NCBI GenBank assembly: GCA_958009055.1
Contig: OY253659.1
Location: 666,123-730,122 of the forward strand
Direction of reading: 5' to 3'
Source of the DNA: Choricystis sp. odSpoLacu1
Taxonomy: Eukaryota; Chlorophyta; Trebouxiophyceae
Length of the DNA: 64,000 bases
In this document: positions 42,970-55,409 of the stretch, piece by piece
Numbering within the stretch: position 1 is the stretch's first letter
Layout of the letters: the number at the start of each line of letters is the position of its first letter
The notes under the pieces: generated by a model
What the model saw: only the letters and a program-made list of their open reading frames with translations
The model's database searches: none
What the model was told of the DNA's origin: nothing
Translations under genes and position numbers: made by a program

Positions 42970-45900
42970 ATGACAGACGACGGTGAGTGGGGGTGTGAGG
43001 AGGAGGGAGGAGGGGGCCGGCGTGTCAGGGCGCGACAGTCCTTCCGCTGCCGATTGGCGTGTTTTTTTTCCTCCCTCATCCTGCCCCGCACCACGCACCC
43101 ACTCCCCAGCTCCCGACGCCAAGCGTCCCAAGCGCGACCCGTCGGACGCTGGCGCCCCCTACGACGGCGTCCCCTCGGACGGCACCTACGATTCAGACGC
43201 GTCGGAACGCTCGACCGACCGCCCACGCAAGTCTGGCCCCTCCTCCCGGGGCGGGCGTGGCGGCCGCGGAGGTGGTGGCCGGGGCGGTGGTCGTGGCCGC
43301 GGTGGCCGGGGTGGCCGGGGTGGCGGCACGCTGTCTGCCCTGGCGACCGCGGCCGTGCCGTCGACGCTGCCCCCGCTGCCGCCGCGCGGCAGCACGCTGC
43401 CCCTGCCCGACACCATCGTGTTTAAGCCGGCCGACCCCAAGGAGTGTCCGTTTCCGGACTATGCGCCGACTCGGGGCGACGGGTGGGCGATGGACCCGGC
43501 GGCCGCGACCATCGCGCCCACCACGTCGCTCACACGCGCCGCGCCGCCGTCGCCCACACCCCCCCTCCCCGCCGACGCGGTGGCGGACGCGACCTCCGCC
43601 TACCTCATCATGCGCGCCTTTTCGTGGCAACTGCGCCTGTCCCCGTTTTCGTTGGCTGACTGGTTTGCGGCGGTGGCAGAGTCTGTGCCGACACAGTTGG
43701 CCGATGAGGCCGCGGTCTGCCTCCTGCGCGCGCTGGCCGCCGACGACAACTCCACCACCCGCAAAACGCGCCGCCGGAAGCTGGAGCTGCTGGATGTGGT
43801 CACCTGGCCCGAGTTCGCGGTGGAAGCGCTGCAGCGGGCGGGGCGGGGCCGGCTGGCAGGGGCGCTGCTGGAGGAGGAGGAGGAGGAGGGTGATGCTGAC
43901 GCCCCCACCAACGGCGACTCTTCAACCCCACCCCCCGTCGGCTCATCCCTGGCCACCCTGCTCACCTGGCGCGGCCCCCGCGGCCACTTCAAGAATGCCC
44001 CCCCCAACCCCCCCCGCCGCACGCGCGAGTTCAACACGCTGCCCCCCTCCCTCAAAGCGCGCGTGTTTGCCACCCTGGCCGACGCCCTGCTGGACACGCG
44101 ATCCGTGCGCGCCGTGATTGCGGCCCGGGAGACTGATGGCGCCCTCGTGGCGGGCGCGGGCGGGGCGGGCGGTGCCTTTGCCAAGCTGCCGCCGGGTCAG
44201 CGGGCGGGAATCGTCAACGGTGACCTCTGCCCCGTGTGCGGCACGGGCGGCAACCTGCTGTGCTGCGACTCCTGCCCCGCCGCCTACCACCAACGGTGTG
44301 TGGGGGTGCAGGCGGGCCGCTTGCCCGACGTGTGGGAGTGTCCCGAGTGCGAGGCGGGTGGGCGCGCCGAGTCGGCGGGGCTGCGCGTTCCTTGTGCAGG
44401 GGCGCACAAACCAACCGGGGCAGCCGTCTGGCTGCTGCACGGCGTCGCCCTGCGCTGCGCCCGCCCCCCTCGCAAAGGCACCGGCGCCGCCGCCCGCGAA
44501 GGCGGGTCCCACGGCCTGCCCGCCGACGTGGCGGAGCGTGAGGCCGCGTTGACATTCGCGCGCGCGACGGTCGCCCAACCGGGCGCCGAACCCCCGCACC
44601 CCGACGCGATGGCGCTGGCCCTCAGCCCTCCCGCCCTATCCGACGCCGCCACCACGGGCTCCGCTGAAGCCTTTGTCAACCGCTACTCCAACGCGTGGCG
44701 GGAGGCGACGCGCGCGTATGACGCTCTCTACAAAGAGTGCCAAGAGCGGCGCGGGCGGCCGACCGCGGGGCTGCCTCCCGGTGTCCCGCTCGGCGAGCTG
44801 CCTGTGCCGCTCCCCTTGTCCGCGTTTGGGTGGAGCTGGCCCCCGTCCCAGGGCAAGGGGCACGTCGTGCGTGATGTCGTCAAGTGTGGGCGTTGCCTGC
44901 ACTGCGTCAAGCCCAACATGCGGAAAGCGTGTTTGGCGCCGGTCGCGGCGGAAGGCGGCGACGCGGCGCGCGCGGCGGCCGCCATGTCCAAGCTGTCGTC
45001 CGTCGTCAACATGGCGTTGAAACTGGAGCGCGACCTGGGGCCCTTGTTGGGGGGGCCGTGGGCGGGCCCAGGCGGCGCTGACTGGCACAAAAGCTGGACC
45101 GACCGGGTCAAAGGTGCGATCGACGTTGCGACCGTTGCCACCGCCCTGCTGGAGCTGGACGCCGCCCTGCGCCGCGTGGCACGCCACTGGGGGTGGCGCC
45201 TGCCTCCGCCCCACCCGCGCAGGCCGGCAGCCGAGCCCCCCCGCATCGCGCGCACTCCCGCCGGGTGGATGGTCGACGCGCGCGGCGCGCGGCGCGACAC
45301 AGCGCCCGGCCGCCTGCCCCCCTCCCTGTTGCGCCGGGCCGCGCGGCGGGGCGCGGGGCGCCGCATCCCGGGCATCGAGTACGGCAACTCGCCCCCCATC
45401 ACGCCTGAACGGCTCAAGTGGCAGCGCGACGTGATTGCCGCGCGGCGCGCGTCGGCGCTCGCGCTGGCGGAGCGCGTGTTCGAGGTTGGCGTCCGGTCGG
45501 ACGCCCTCAAACGCCCCGCCGATGTGGACGCGGGCGGGTGGGCGGTTGCCGCGTTGCTGGCGCGGCGGCACGCGCCGTATGATGGGGGTGCGCCTGGCGA
45601 AACGTTCGAGTACCTGTGCGACCTGGGGCCTCCCACGTCCGCGTCTGGGCGCCCCCTGCGCGGCGGTGGCTTTGATGATGATGATGATGACGCCAGCTAC
45701 GATGATTCCGACTCGGAGGATGACGACTCGGGGGATGATGACGCGTCGGCGTCGCCGTCGCCTGCTGTGGCGGCGGGTGGTGGCAGTGCTCCCGCCACCG
45801 CTCCGCCCCCCCACCCTCACGTCTCCGTCACCCTGCACGCCGGCGCCGATGGCGTCGTCATCGAGATGGCAGTCGTGCACGGCGCCGAAGCCGACGCCTA

Positions 45901-47842
45901 CCCCGCCCCCACGGGGCGTGGCCGCGGGCGCGGCCGCGGCAGAGGCCGCGGTGGGCGCGGTATGCGCGGCCGTGGCAGAGGGCGCGGCCACGTCAAGCGC
46001 TGGGCCAACCTGCCCCCCCCCTCCCGCACCCTGCGCGAGCGCACGGAGGCCGGCACCGTCAAGCACGCCCCCGCGTCCGACGGCCGGCGGTCGGCGTCCC
46101 CCGCGCGCGACGCGGCGCCCGGCGACTTTGACGACCCCAACGCGCTGCCCCCCGTGCCCGACCTGGGGCTGGAGCGGCGGGGGTGGGTGCATGAAGACAG
46201 GCTGCCCCTGTGGCTGGTGCGCGAGTATGAGGACGCCAAACGGCGGGCCACGAGCGCGTGCGGCGCGCGCGCGCCGATCGTGCGCCGCGTGCCACCCGGC
46301 ACGTGCCCCGAGTGCGGCGCTGCGGCCGCCACTGGGGCCGCCCTCGTGCTCGAGTGCGCAGCCGGGTGTGAAGCCACCTACCATGCCGCGTGCACAGGCA
46401 TCTCGGACGCCGACGCGGCGCGCCTGCTCGACTGGGAGTGCCCTGACTGCGCGGGCGGCGGCCGCGGGGGGCCCGCTCGCCGGGAGACCGACCGCCAACA
46501 AGCCATGCGCAATCTGGCCGACAAGGAGCGCCTCAAACGGGCGCGCGCCGACAAAAAGGCGGGGCGCGCGGGCAAGCGCAAGACCGCGCTGCTGTGCGTG
46601 TGCCGCCAACCCGAGGAGCCGGACGACCCGCGCGGCTTTGTGCAGTGCGACGCCTGCACCAAGTGGTTCCACCCGCCGTGCGTGGGGACAACGCTGGAAG
46701 CGTGTGAACGCCTGGACAAATGGTTTTGCCCGGGGTGCAGGGGGGACGCCGGGGCGATCGATGACGCGCTGGCAGCCAAGAGGGCGCACGACGTCATCAT
46801 GGCGGTCGCGTCGACGAAAGTGGGGGAACCGTTTTCGTACCCGGTCACTGATGACAAGGTGCCGGGTTACTCTGCCCTCATCACCCACCCCGTGGACCTG
46901 GGCACGATTGCCGACCGACTGGCGGTGGGGGGCGTCGGCCGCCCCACGTCGCACTACCCCTCCCTCGCTGCCGTCGGCGCCGACGTCGCCCTGGTGTGGC
47001 GCAACTGCCGCACCTTCAACAAGCCTGGCTCGTCCATCGTCAAAGCGGCGGACGCGGCGGCGGCCGCCCTGGCCAAAAAGTGGGCGGCGGCGAGACTGCC
47101 GCTCAACGTGCTGAGCAAAAAGAAGCGGGAGGGTGGGTTGCCCCCGCCGCCGCCGCCCATGACGACGCCGGCTGCCACCGCCCGCCCTGCCTCCACCAGC
47201 AAGTCGGGGCGCAGCGGCAAGTCGGGGCGCAGCGGCCAGTCGGGGCGCAGCGGGCCGTCGGGCACGCGCAAGCGCGCTGCAGCCGCGCCCGCCGCGCCGC
47301 CGCCCCAGGCCAAGCGGCCGGCCCCCTCGCCCGGCCCGCCCGGCACTCCCGCCCAGCTGGACGCGGCGGCCGCCCTGCTGGACGCGGTGGCGGCCAGTGA
47401 CGCGGGGTCCTGGTTTGCGCGGCCGGTGGATGAAAGCTATGCGCCGGGGTACTCACAAATCGTGCCCCACCCCATGGACCTGGGCACCATTGTGGCTGGG
47501 TGCAGGGCTCGGGCCTACCCCTCCCTCGGCCGCGTGCTGGATGACGTGGACCTCGTGTTCATCAACTGCCGGGCGTACAACGCGGATGGCAGTGATGTGA
47601 TGCTGGCGGCGGATGAAGCGGAAGCCGCCATCGCGGCCGCATGGGCGGGGGCGGGCCTGCCGGGACGCGTGGAGATGGCGGCTGCTGTGATGGCGGGTGG
47701 CGGTGGTGGCTTTGTGCAGCAGGCGTTTGCACCGACGCCGCCGCAGGCGTTTGCACCGCCACCCTCCATCGCCATGCCTGACGCTGGGCTGCCGCCCCCT
47801 ATGGGCGAGGACGAGGCCAAGCCCGACCTGTTTGGTGTGTGA
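42970..47842 (+). CDS. Chromatin reader with DDT/WHIM region, three PHD fingers, CXXC-like motif and two bromodomains
   Basis: A 13-base first exon (42970-42982, MTDD plus one base) joins exon 2 (43110-47842) for 1581 residues. In order: an RGG-rich N-terminus (about 50-80); a helical DDT/WHIM-like region (AFSWQLRLSPFSLADWFAA, then LPPSLKARVFATLADALLDT); PHD1 (CPVCGTGGNLLCCDSCPAAY, about 375-420); a half-CXXC motif (CGRCLHCVKPNMRKAC, about 597); an acidic stretch and a second RG-rich segment (about 935-970); PHD2 (CPECGAAAATGAALVLEC, about 1068); PHD3 (CVCRQPEEPDDPRGFVQCD, about 1167); bromodomain 1 (about 1231-1335, HPVDLGTI); bromodomain 2 (about 1428-1515, HPMDLGTI). The layout resembles BPTF- or MBD9-like readers that bind methylated and acetylated histone tails. 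No MBD domain is seen. Confidence 0.88.
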
Positions 47843-48005
47843 GAGAGGGGGATAAAGAGGGAGAGAGGGAGGTTCATTTTTTCGCTTTTGTGGAAAACAA
47901 CGCACGAGAGAGAGTCGGACGCACAACACCAGTTTTTTTCTCGCCGTCCCTTGGATTGGGCTCCGTCTCCCTTTTCACAGACGCACAAGCACAATCTGAG
48001 CAACC

Positions 48006-49168
48006 ATGGGGCGCGGCTACGACGCTGGTGAGAGGAGGGGGGGACGACGGCGAGAGAAGACGCGCCGCGCACGCCCGGCATTGCGGGCCGACAAATGCGT
48101 CGTCACCTGACGCTCACCCCGTTCCCTCCTCTTCTCACAGACGCCGAACTAAAGCGCTTGCAGAATGAGCTGGTGCGCCTGCAGGAGTGGGTCAAGTTTA
48201 AAAAGGTGAAGAGGAGAGAAGAGAGAGGCAGGGAGGAAGGTGGGGCGCGAGGGCACACGTGGCCCCTCTCGCCTGGCCAAAAACGGCGACGCTCACAACC
48301 CTCCCAACCACCTTTTCCTCTCCCCACACAGCTCAAAGTGCTCATCATTTTTGAAGGCCGAGACGCGGCCGGCAAGGGTGGCGTCATCAAGCGTCTGACT
48401 GAACCCCTCAACCAGCGCGGCCTGCGCGTCGTGGCGCTGCCCGCGCCGACCGACGCCGAGAAGACGCAGTGGTATTTCCAACGCTACCTGGCCCACCTGC
48501 CCTCCGGCGGCGAGATCGTGGTGTTTGACAGGTCCTGGTACAACCGGGCGGGTGTGGAGCGGGTCATGGGGTGGGCGACGGATGACCAGGTGCAAACTTT
48601 TTTCCACGATGTCGTATGGCTGGAAAAATCGCTGCAAGCGTCGGGCGGCATCCACTTGATCAAATACTGGTTCAGTGTGAGCGATGCGGAGCAGGAAAAA
48701 CGGTTTTTGGACAGGATTGATTCGCCGAGGAAGGTGGGAGAGGGTGTGGAGGGAGGGGGGGAGAGGCTGTGCGCGTCGACGGCTCACCCAACCACCACCC
48801 CACCACCCCACCACCCCACCACCCCACCACCCCACCACCCCATCACAACCAATCTCCAGCGCTGGAAACTGTCCCCCATGGACCTGTACGCCCGCTCCCG
48901 GTGGGTGGAGTACGCCAAAGCCAAGGACGCCATGTTTGCTGCCACCGACACGGAGGCGTCCCCCTGGAACGTGGTGCCGAGCGATGACAAGAAGGCGGCC
49001 CAGCTGAACTGCATCACGCACCTGCTCTCCCAGTTTGACGTGGGTGACGTGCCGTGCGACCCGATCGAGCTGCCCCCCCGCCAGCCGGCGGGCGACTATG
49101 TGAGGCCGCCGCACGACTTGCAGAAAATCGTGCCGCAGGTGTTCACACCCAAACAGGAGGCCGAGTGA
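48006..49168 (+). CDS. PPK2: Polyphosphate kinase 2 family protein
   Basis: Four exons (48006-48027, 48141-48205, 48332-48733, 48860-49168) give 265 residues. Exon 1 is only 22 bases. PPK2 signatures: LQNELVRLQEWVKF, Walker A in FEGRDAAGKGGVIKRLTE, TQWYFQRYLAHLPSGGEI, Walker B with lid VFDRSWYNRAGVERVMG, IKYWFSVSDAEQEKRF and RWKLSPMDLYARSRWVEYAK. It uses polyphosphate to phosphorylate nucleotides, or the reverse. The family is mainly bacterial, so an old transfer is likely, but the introns, codon use and splice signals are native. Its end is convergent with the next kinase gene, and the TTM protein lies 1.4 kb further on. Confidence 0.93.
48787..48845 (+). repeat. CCACC-rich minisatellite in PPK2 intron 3
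   Basis: CCACCCCA-type units repeat through most of the intron before the acceptor at 48857-48859. They may act as an extended pyrimidine tract. Confidence 0.8.
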
Positions 49169-49256
49169 AGAGAGGGGGACGTGTTTTTGCTGCGTGTTTC
49201 ATTGCGTGTGTCGACATTCAAATAATGGCCGCCGCCCCCCCCTCTCTCTCTCTCGT

Positions 49257-50303
49257 TCACGTGGCACCACTCTGCTGCTTGTTCACGGCGCGCGCGACCC
49301 GCCTCGCCGTTTTGGCCGCGCGGTCGCTGCCTCCCCCCCACCACCCCCACCCCGCCATGAAGCGCACGAAGTCGGCGGCTGCCAGTTCGTAGTGTGAGCG
49401 CAGCACGTGCGCGTCGTAGCCCGCCGGGTCTGCGCCCTCGGCAGCCAGCGCGGCCAGCAGCGCGTCCAAATAAAATGCGAGCGCCGCGTCTTCGTCTGCG
49501 TCATTTGACGTGCCGGCTGACGACAGTAAGTAGGCGACATCCTGGGCGCCGACACCACTGCCCACATACTGAAAATCAAACGCGGCAGCGCGGGACGCGT
49601 CGTTGCTCCAACAAAAATTCGCGGCTTTGGCGTCGCCGTGGACGAGGGTGCCGGGTGGGCCTGCAGCAGCGGAGGTCAGCGTGGCATCGATCGCATGAGC
49701 AGCAGACTTCAAATCAGCCCAGTCGGAGGGAATGTCCTCAAACTCGGCCGGCCGAGTCGCCAGGTGCCAAAACGTGCCCTGCCTCTGTTTCAGCAACGGC
49801 GGCACATCCCCGCGCCCTGCCAACCCCCAGTGCGCCGCGTGGAAGCCAGCCAACCAGGTGAGGGCGGTGCGGATCTGGGGTGGTTTGATGCCGCCACGTG
49901 CAAAGATTGGAAACTCGGGGCGCAGGTCGGTCAGGGCAAGGGCGAGTGAGTAGGGCGTGTTGTTGTTGTCGTCACCACCCCCAGTCTCCACTACAGCCAG
50001 TGGTCGGGCCACCCGGCACCTCGACGCCTTACCCGCCAGCCAGGGACCGATGGCGCGGTAGAACGACGCTTCGGCCACATATGACTCCAGTTTTCGTTGG
50101 TGGCCTCCGTCGCCGCCCGCGCCGGCCGCGGGCGGCGACACCCGCTTGACCACGATCGGCACTCGCCTGCCGTCCGCCTCCCCTGTCACACTGGTCACTC
50201 TGCCGTAGCCCGCCCACAGGCTGCAGAGCGTGCTTTCGCGGCCGACGAGTGTGATCCCCGCGTCCGCCAGTGACGCCGTGACGTCGGCGGCGGCGGGAGG
50301 CAT
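49257..50303 (-). CDS. Choline/ecdysteroid-kinase-like small-molecule phosphotransferase
   Basis: A single exon of 348 residues. The aminoglycoside-phosphotransferase/CHK-like kinase fold is marked by a nucleotide-binding Lys in VPIVVKRVSPP, a helical Glu block (SYVAEASFYRAIGPWLAG), the Brenner motif GTLVHGDAKAANFCWSN with catalytic Asp, and the metal-binding AAAFDFQYVGSGVGAQDVAYLL (DFQ in place of DFG). The family phosphorylates small hydroxyl- or amine-bearing substrates; the substrate here is unknown. I chose the ATG at 50303 because upstream in-frame sequence is GC-rich leader with no similarity. Confidence 0.8.
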   Translation of the reverse strand: MPPAAADVTASLADAGITLVGRESTLCSLWAGYGRVTSVTGEADGRRVPIVVKRVSPPAAGAGGDGGHQRKLESYVAEASFYRAIGPWLAGKASRCRVARPLAVVETGGGDDNNNTPYSLALALTDLRPEFPIFARGGIKPPQIRTALTWLAGFHAAHWGLAGRGDVPPLLKQRQGTFWHLATRPAEFEDIPSDWADLKSAAHAIDATLTSAAAGPPGTLVHGDAKAANFCWSNDASRAAAFDFQYVGSGVGAQDVAYLLSSAGTSNDADEDAALAFYLDALLAALAAEGADPAGYDAHVLRSHYELAAADFVRFMAGWGWWGGGSDRAAKTARRVARAVNKQQSGAT

Positions 50304-50567
50304 GGTGCCAGGTGCAGCACGGCACAGGGGGCGAGAGTGGGCAGGCGGGCGGGGGCGAGAGTGGGCAGGCGGGCGAGGGCGCAGCATTCGCACAGGAGGC
50401 TTCGCCCGCCCGCAAAAGGGGGGGCCCGCGTTGTGGGTGTCGGGAGGGCGGGGCGCGCGCCTCTGGTTCTCCACACCTGCGTGCCTCTCCCGGCACCGAG
50501 GGGTCACCCCCTTTATTTTTTCTTCACTCCTCACACTCTGCCCTTGTCTCCACCCCTCCCTCTTCCC

Positions 50568-53348
50568 ATGGCCGCCGCCGGCCACGCGGCGTCGCCCGCG
50601 CTGCCAATTAAGGCCAACGGCGCGACGCCGGGGGGCAAGGCCAACGGCACCCCCCACAACGGCGACCGGGACAGACGGCGGCGGGATGGACGGGTGAGTG
50701 AGAGTTGCTGCGTGCAGGAGGGGCGGGAGGAGAGGAGGAGGAAGGCGCGGGCGAGGCGCGCGCAGGCGACGCGCGTTTCGTTTTGAGCGAGTCGCGCGAG
50801 AGCTGTGCGTGGCGCGGCGTGCGGCGCGTGCCTCTGTGGCCGCCACGTATCGAGAGAGATGCCAACGTGCCTCAACTTGGCGCAGGGCGGGCGTCGGCGG
50901 CGGGGACGCGCCGTGGGGAGAGCGCGCGAGGGCGGGATGCGACACGCGAAATGCGGGCAAAAACGGGCCCCCTGCCAAGGCTGCTGCGCCCCCCTTGACC
51001 GCGTGCAGTCATGCGGAGTTGAGTTTGCCGCCCACAGCTGGGTGAGAGGAAAAAAAGGGGGGCCAAACTGGAGTGCTGACACCCCCCCGGTCCCCACATC
51101 CCACCAACACACCACAGGGCCGCCTCCTCAAAGACCAGCTGGAAGTCGTCAAAGTGCCGTCGTCGACAGGCGGGCGCCATCGCTACTCCATCAAGCCGCT
51201 GGAGGGGGAGCTGCCGTTTGACAAGGTGTGGTGGGAAGTGGGAGGGGCGGGGGTGGAGAGAAACCACGGTCGACGGCACGACGCTCACCCCACCACTACC
51301 CACTCCACCCACCTGCACCCCAGGGTTTCTACGTCTTCATCCGCGCCATCCAAGCCCTGACCGCCGCCAACAAGGGCGTCGTCGTCGTCGGCCTGGCCGG
51401 CCCCTCGGGCAGCGGCAAGACTGTGTTTTCACACAAGGTGCAGTCCCTCATCCCTGGCTGCGCCATCCTGTCCATGGACGACTACAATGACGCGTCCCGC
51501 CTGGTGGACGGCAACTTTGATGACCCCCGGTTGACGGATTATGACACCCTGCTGGACAACATCGCGTGCCTGCAGCGCGGCCAGCCGGCGCGCGCCCCCG
51601 TCTACGATTTCAAAGCCTCCCGCCGCGTCGGCTACCGCGAGGTGGGGGTGCCCACGTCTCGCGTGGTGATTGTGGAAGGGATTTATGCCTTGTCGTCCCG
51701 TGTGCGGCCATTGCTCGACCTGCGCGTCTCCGTCACGGGGGGGGTCCACTTTGACCTGGTCAAACGCGTGCTGCGCGACATCTCGCGGTCGGGGCAGCAA
51801 CCCGAGGCCATCATCCAGCAGATCTCGGACACCGTGTACCCCATGTACAAAGCGTTCATTGAGCCCGATCTCGCGTGCGCCCACTTGAGGATCTACAACA
51901 CGTTCAACCCGTTCACCGGGTTCATGGATGCGACGTACATTCTGAAGTCGGACACGCCTGTGGACCCGGACGCGTGCCGGGCCCTGCTGGCTTCGTCCGC
52001 AGCCAGCAGCCTGGCGAGTGCCCTGCCCACACCCGCCCCCAGCTGTGGCGGCACGCCCGCGGGTGCCTCCGGCGCCTCCACCCCCGCCTCCTCTGTGGCT
52101 GCCCCCACCACCCCCGCCCCCACCGTCACGTCGGATGCATCCGAAACGTACGACATCTACCTGCTGCCCCCCAATGAAGACCCCGAAACGTGCACGTCCT
52201 GGCTGCGCATGCGCAACCGCGACGGGCGCTACTCCCTCATGTTTGAGGAGTGGGTGGTGGATGGGCCGTTCATTATTTCGCCCCGCATCACATTTGAAGT
52301 GGGGGTGCGCGTGCTGGGTGGCCTGATGGCGCTGGGCTACGAGATTGGGACGATCATGAAGCGGACGTCGACGACACTGACAGTGACTGGTGGCCACGCC
52401 TCCCCCCTCACCATCAAGACGGACGACATTGAGGGCATGGGGCGCACCTTTGTGCAGGTCCAGGGCAAGGACAGGGCTGCCGTGGCGGCTGCAGGGGCGG
52501 CGTTGGGGCTGGAAGGGTCTTATCTGCCGCGCTCCTACATCGAGCTCGTCCAACTGGAACAACTCACCGAATCCTTTCGTACGGTGACTGACGACCTGCG
52601 CAAGAGGTTTGCGGTGGGTGGGGAGCCGTTGTTTGATGAGGATGGAGTGGGGACACCGCCCTCGTCTGCGGGTGGGTCGCTGGCGGGCGGCAGCCTGTCG
52701 GCGTCCACACCCGGTTTCACTCGCACCACCGGTTTCGCTGTGCGCGGCCGCGGCCGGGGAGGCGCGGGCGTCGCCACCTCCGCAGAAAGGCCCACCCTCG
52801 CCTCCTCGGCCCCTGTCCGGGGCGGCCTGCTGGCCGACGGGTCTGACGCGCCACCGGCGGCAGACACGGACGACGACGACACGCGCGCGGCGCGGCACGC
52901 GCTTGCGCACCCGCGCGCGTCTGGCGACTCGTTCGATGGGCTGGTGCTGTCACCGCCGCCTTCGCCGCTGCCGCCCCGGCCTCCCCTGGTGGCGGGGGGG
53001 AAGGGAGGCGCCCTGAGCGTGGCGGTGGCCAAGCGGCCGGCCACGCACGGCGCGGCCGCGGTCACAGCCGCGGCTCAAGCTGCTGCCGCTGCCATGCCCC
53101 ACCCCCACCCCCCCTCCCCCCTGTCCGACGCGGCCACTGGGACCGGTTTGGATGCGTCACCCGTCAACCGCCCACCATCGGCAGGCACGGAGTCCGCCGC
53201 TGCCCTCGCCGACGCGTGCGCCCGCCTCGCAGCCTCCGTGGACGCCCTGGACGCGCGCGTGGATGCGCGCAGCCTGTGGGGGGCGGCGGTGGCGGGGGCG
53301 GCGGTGGGCGTGGTGGCCACGCTGGTGGTGGTCAAGGCGTTGCAGTGA
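50568..53348 (+). CDS. Triphosphate tunnel metalloenzyme with uridine-kinase-like domain and tail anchor (plant TTM1/2-like)
   Basis: Exons 50568-50693, 51118-51225 and 51324-53348 give 752 residues. A P-loop uridine-kinase-like domain has Walker A VGLAGPSGSGKTVFSHKV (about 100-115), then SMDDYND and a VVIVEGIYAL strand. The CYTH/TTM domain follows (about 350-500), with TSWLRMRNRDGRYSLMFEEW and ITFEVGVRVLGGLMALGY. A Pro/Ala/Ser-rich linker leads to a C-terminal helix GAAVAGAAVGVVATLVVVKA, a tail anchor. The same architecture is found in Arabidopsis TTM1/TTM2, which act as pyrophosphatases at the mitochondrial outer membrane. The Pro/Ala/Ser/Thr insert around 240-300 is probably a flexible loop. 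Confidence 0.9.
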
Positions 53349-53808
53349 TGGTGGGGTTTTTGAGCGAAAGCCTGCCCAACCCCCCTGTGTGCGTTGCCCC
53401 CTTTTTCCTTTTTGACCAAAGTCTAGTTTTTCTTTCTTGTCCTCCCCTCGACCCCAGCAGAATCACAAAGCACTTTTTTTTATCGGCGCCGCCTTGGTTT
53501 TTTGTGCCCTCTTCCTTTTGCCCCTTTCCCCCCCCGACACACACGCTACCTTGTGCACTTGCCTTTTTCCTTCACTGTAAACACACACACGCCCATCGAG
53601 AAGAGTGTCTGAAAATGAAGGGAGTGGTTTTGGAGGCTCTCCAACCTAGAAACGCGGGCGTGAGTTTGAACTGGTTTTACAAAAAAAATTAACGGCTTCG
53701 TTTCCAAAAAGAATCACCATTGATAAGCCAACCGACAGACACCGCCCAAACTCCAGCTTGCTCGCTGTGTGTGTGTGTGTGAGTGTGTGTGGTGGTCGTG
53801 CACGCAAC
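53349..53808. other. Convergent 3' intergenic region
   Basis: No gene is recognised. The strand is T/C-rich on the left and carries a GT tract near 53766-53790. A short inverted repeat TTGGAG-GCT-CTCCAA occurs near 53630. Confidence 0.6.
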
Positions 53809-55409
53809 TCACTTCTGCCCCACATTCTGCAGCAGCGCCAGCCCCCCCCCCGCCGCGTTGCGCAACCCCGCCAACGGATCGGACCCGCCAGGTATGGCCA
53901 CCCCTTCCAGCGTGTTGAGCTTCTTGGAGTAGTTGGCCGACGCACTGTGCTCGACAAGCGGCGAAAACGCGCACGCGCTCAGCGGTTGGCGCCGCCCGAG
54001 CGGCACACGGGCGCCCTCCGGGTCCAGCAGCTCCATGGCTTCCACCAGCAGTTGTTGCATCAGCAGCAGGCGCGTCCAACGGGACACGGGGAAGGGGGAC
54101 GACCCACCCCAGCGCGGGCCGGACGCGAGGGCGGCAACATCGGCGCGCAGGGGGGCCAGGCGGGCTGCAAAGGCGGGGTCGGAGGCGAGGCGGGTGCAGA
54201 ACTCGCCGTAGGAGAGAGTGTAGTGGCTAGGGAAGGCAAGAGGAGGGAAGGAAGGTGCGGTTGAGAGGACGAAAAAGAAAAAATATCCAACAGCACAAAC
54301 ACACACTCTCATCCAACTTACCGTTCCGCGCCCATGGGTGTCGTGATCATGTAGCTGCCGATGGCGCGCTGCGCGCCACGGGACACGCGCATGGTGTAGG
54401 CTTCGTCATCGAAATCGTCGAGCGCGCGCAGGGGGGTGCGCGCCGCGCCGTTGGTGGGGGCAGCGCCGTTGCCGCCGCCACCGAAGCGGTCACCATCGCC
54501 GTCGACAGGTTCGACATATCCCATACCCTTGTCCTCGTGGACACGCCGGCGCCGCCTCAAGCGGGCGCCCGGGTGTTCGCGCTCAGGGTCGGGGGTGGCG
54601 CCCCAGAATGCAAGCGCTTCGTCTGACGAGCACAGCACAAAGCGGACACCCTCCACAAAGGTGGCCAGCACGTCTGACCCTCCATTATCGCGCTGCAGGA
54701 AGGAGCGTTCGCGGGGGCCTTCCCGGCGCACGACTTCGACGAAGCCGAGGAACTGGGCGAGGCAAAAAACGGCGTAGTTGATCTCGTCTCCGCACAGGCC
54801 GTCTTCATCGACACATCCAGGGACAGGAGGGCCGGCGACGACACTGGGCAGGGCGTCGCATGCGGCGGCGGCGCGAGGGGACAGGGCCCACTCCTGGGGG
54901 AAGCAGGCAAGGTGCCACAGGCGTTGCTCCAGGTCGATGGCTGATTCTAGGAGAGGGCCACGGTATTTAGCGAGTAAGCTTTGCAGTTCTGCCGCAGCAG
55001 CCGCCATGGCGCGTTCACGCTCGACCTCGAGTTGCAGGTCGGCGCGTTTACGTTCCGTCAGCAGGCCGCCGTACAGGTTGAGGCCGACTGAAAAACACGC
55101 CAGCGCTGCCGAAGCAATCAACGTAAAGTCTGCCTTGCCCAGGCCGCCCGACATGATGGACGAGACGGCGTCCAGGGGGCCGCTGGACAGGGCAGCGGCG
55201 GCGGCAGCGGCCGCGGCCACTGTGCTGGAGGTGGAGGACGCGGCGGTCAGGGCATCTGCCGCCGCGGAAGGTTCCACTTGGAAGGCATGAGTGGATGAGG
55301 AGCGGCGACGGGGGCAGCACGCCAGGCGGTGGCGGGAGGCGGTGGGGGGCGCGTGCGTGGGAGCGAATGGCGGGGCGCGCGCGTGGCCCGCCGCGGCGGG
55401 GGTGTGCAT
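53809..55409 (-). CDS. Conserved algal/fungal-type membrane protein of unknown function, plastid-targeted leader
   Basis: Exon 1 (55409-54322) and exon 2 (54226-53809) join in phase 2 for 501 residues. The first 50 residues are Ala/Pro/His/Arg-rich like a transit peptide. One hydrophobic segment (FTLIASAALACFSVGLNLYGG) is followed by a heptad-like helix, then AKYRGPLLESAIDLEQRLWH. That block resembles the YRdPLL.aA.dLQsRlyni core of an unnamed family found in algae and fungi. Another conserved-looking piece is CGDEINYAVFCLAQFLGFVEVVRRE. No catalytic motif is seen. The frame is open further upstream to an ATG at 55565, which would add 52 residues; I prefer 55409 because the leader from there looks like a transit peptide. 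Confidence 0.6.
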
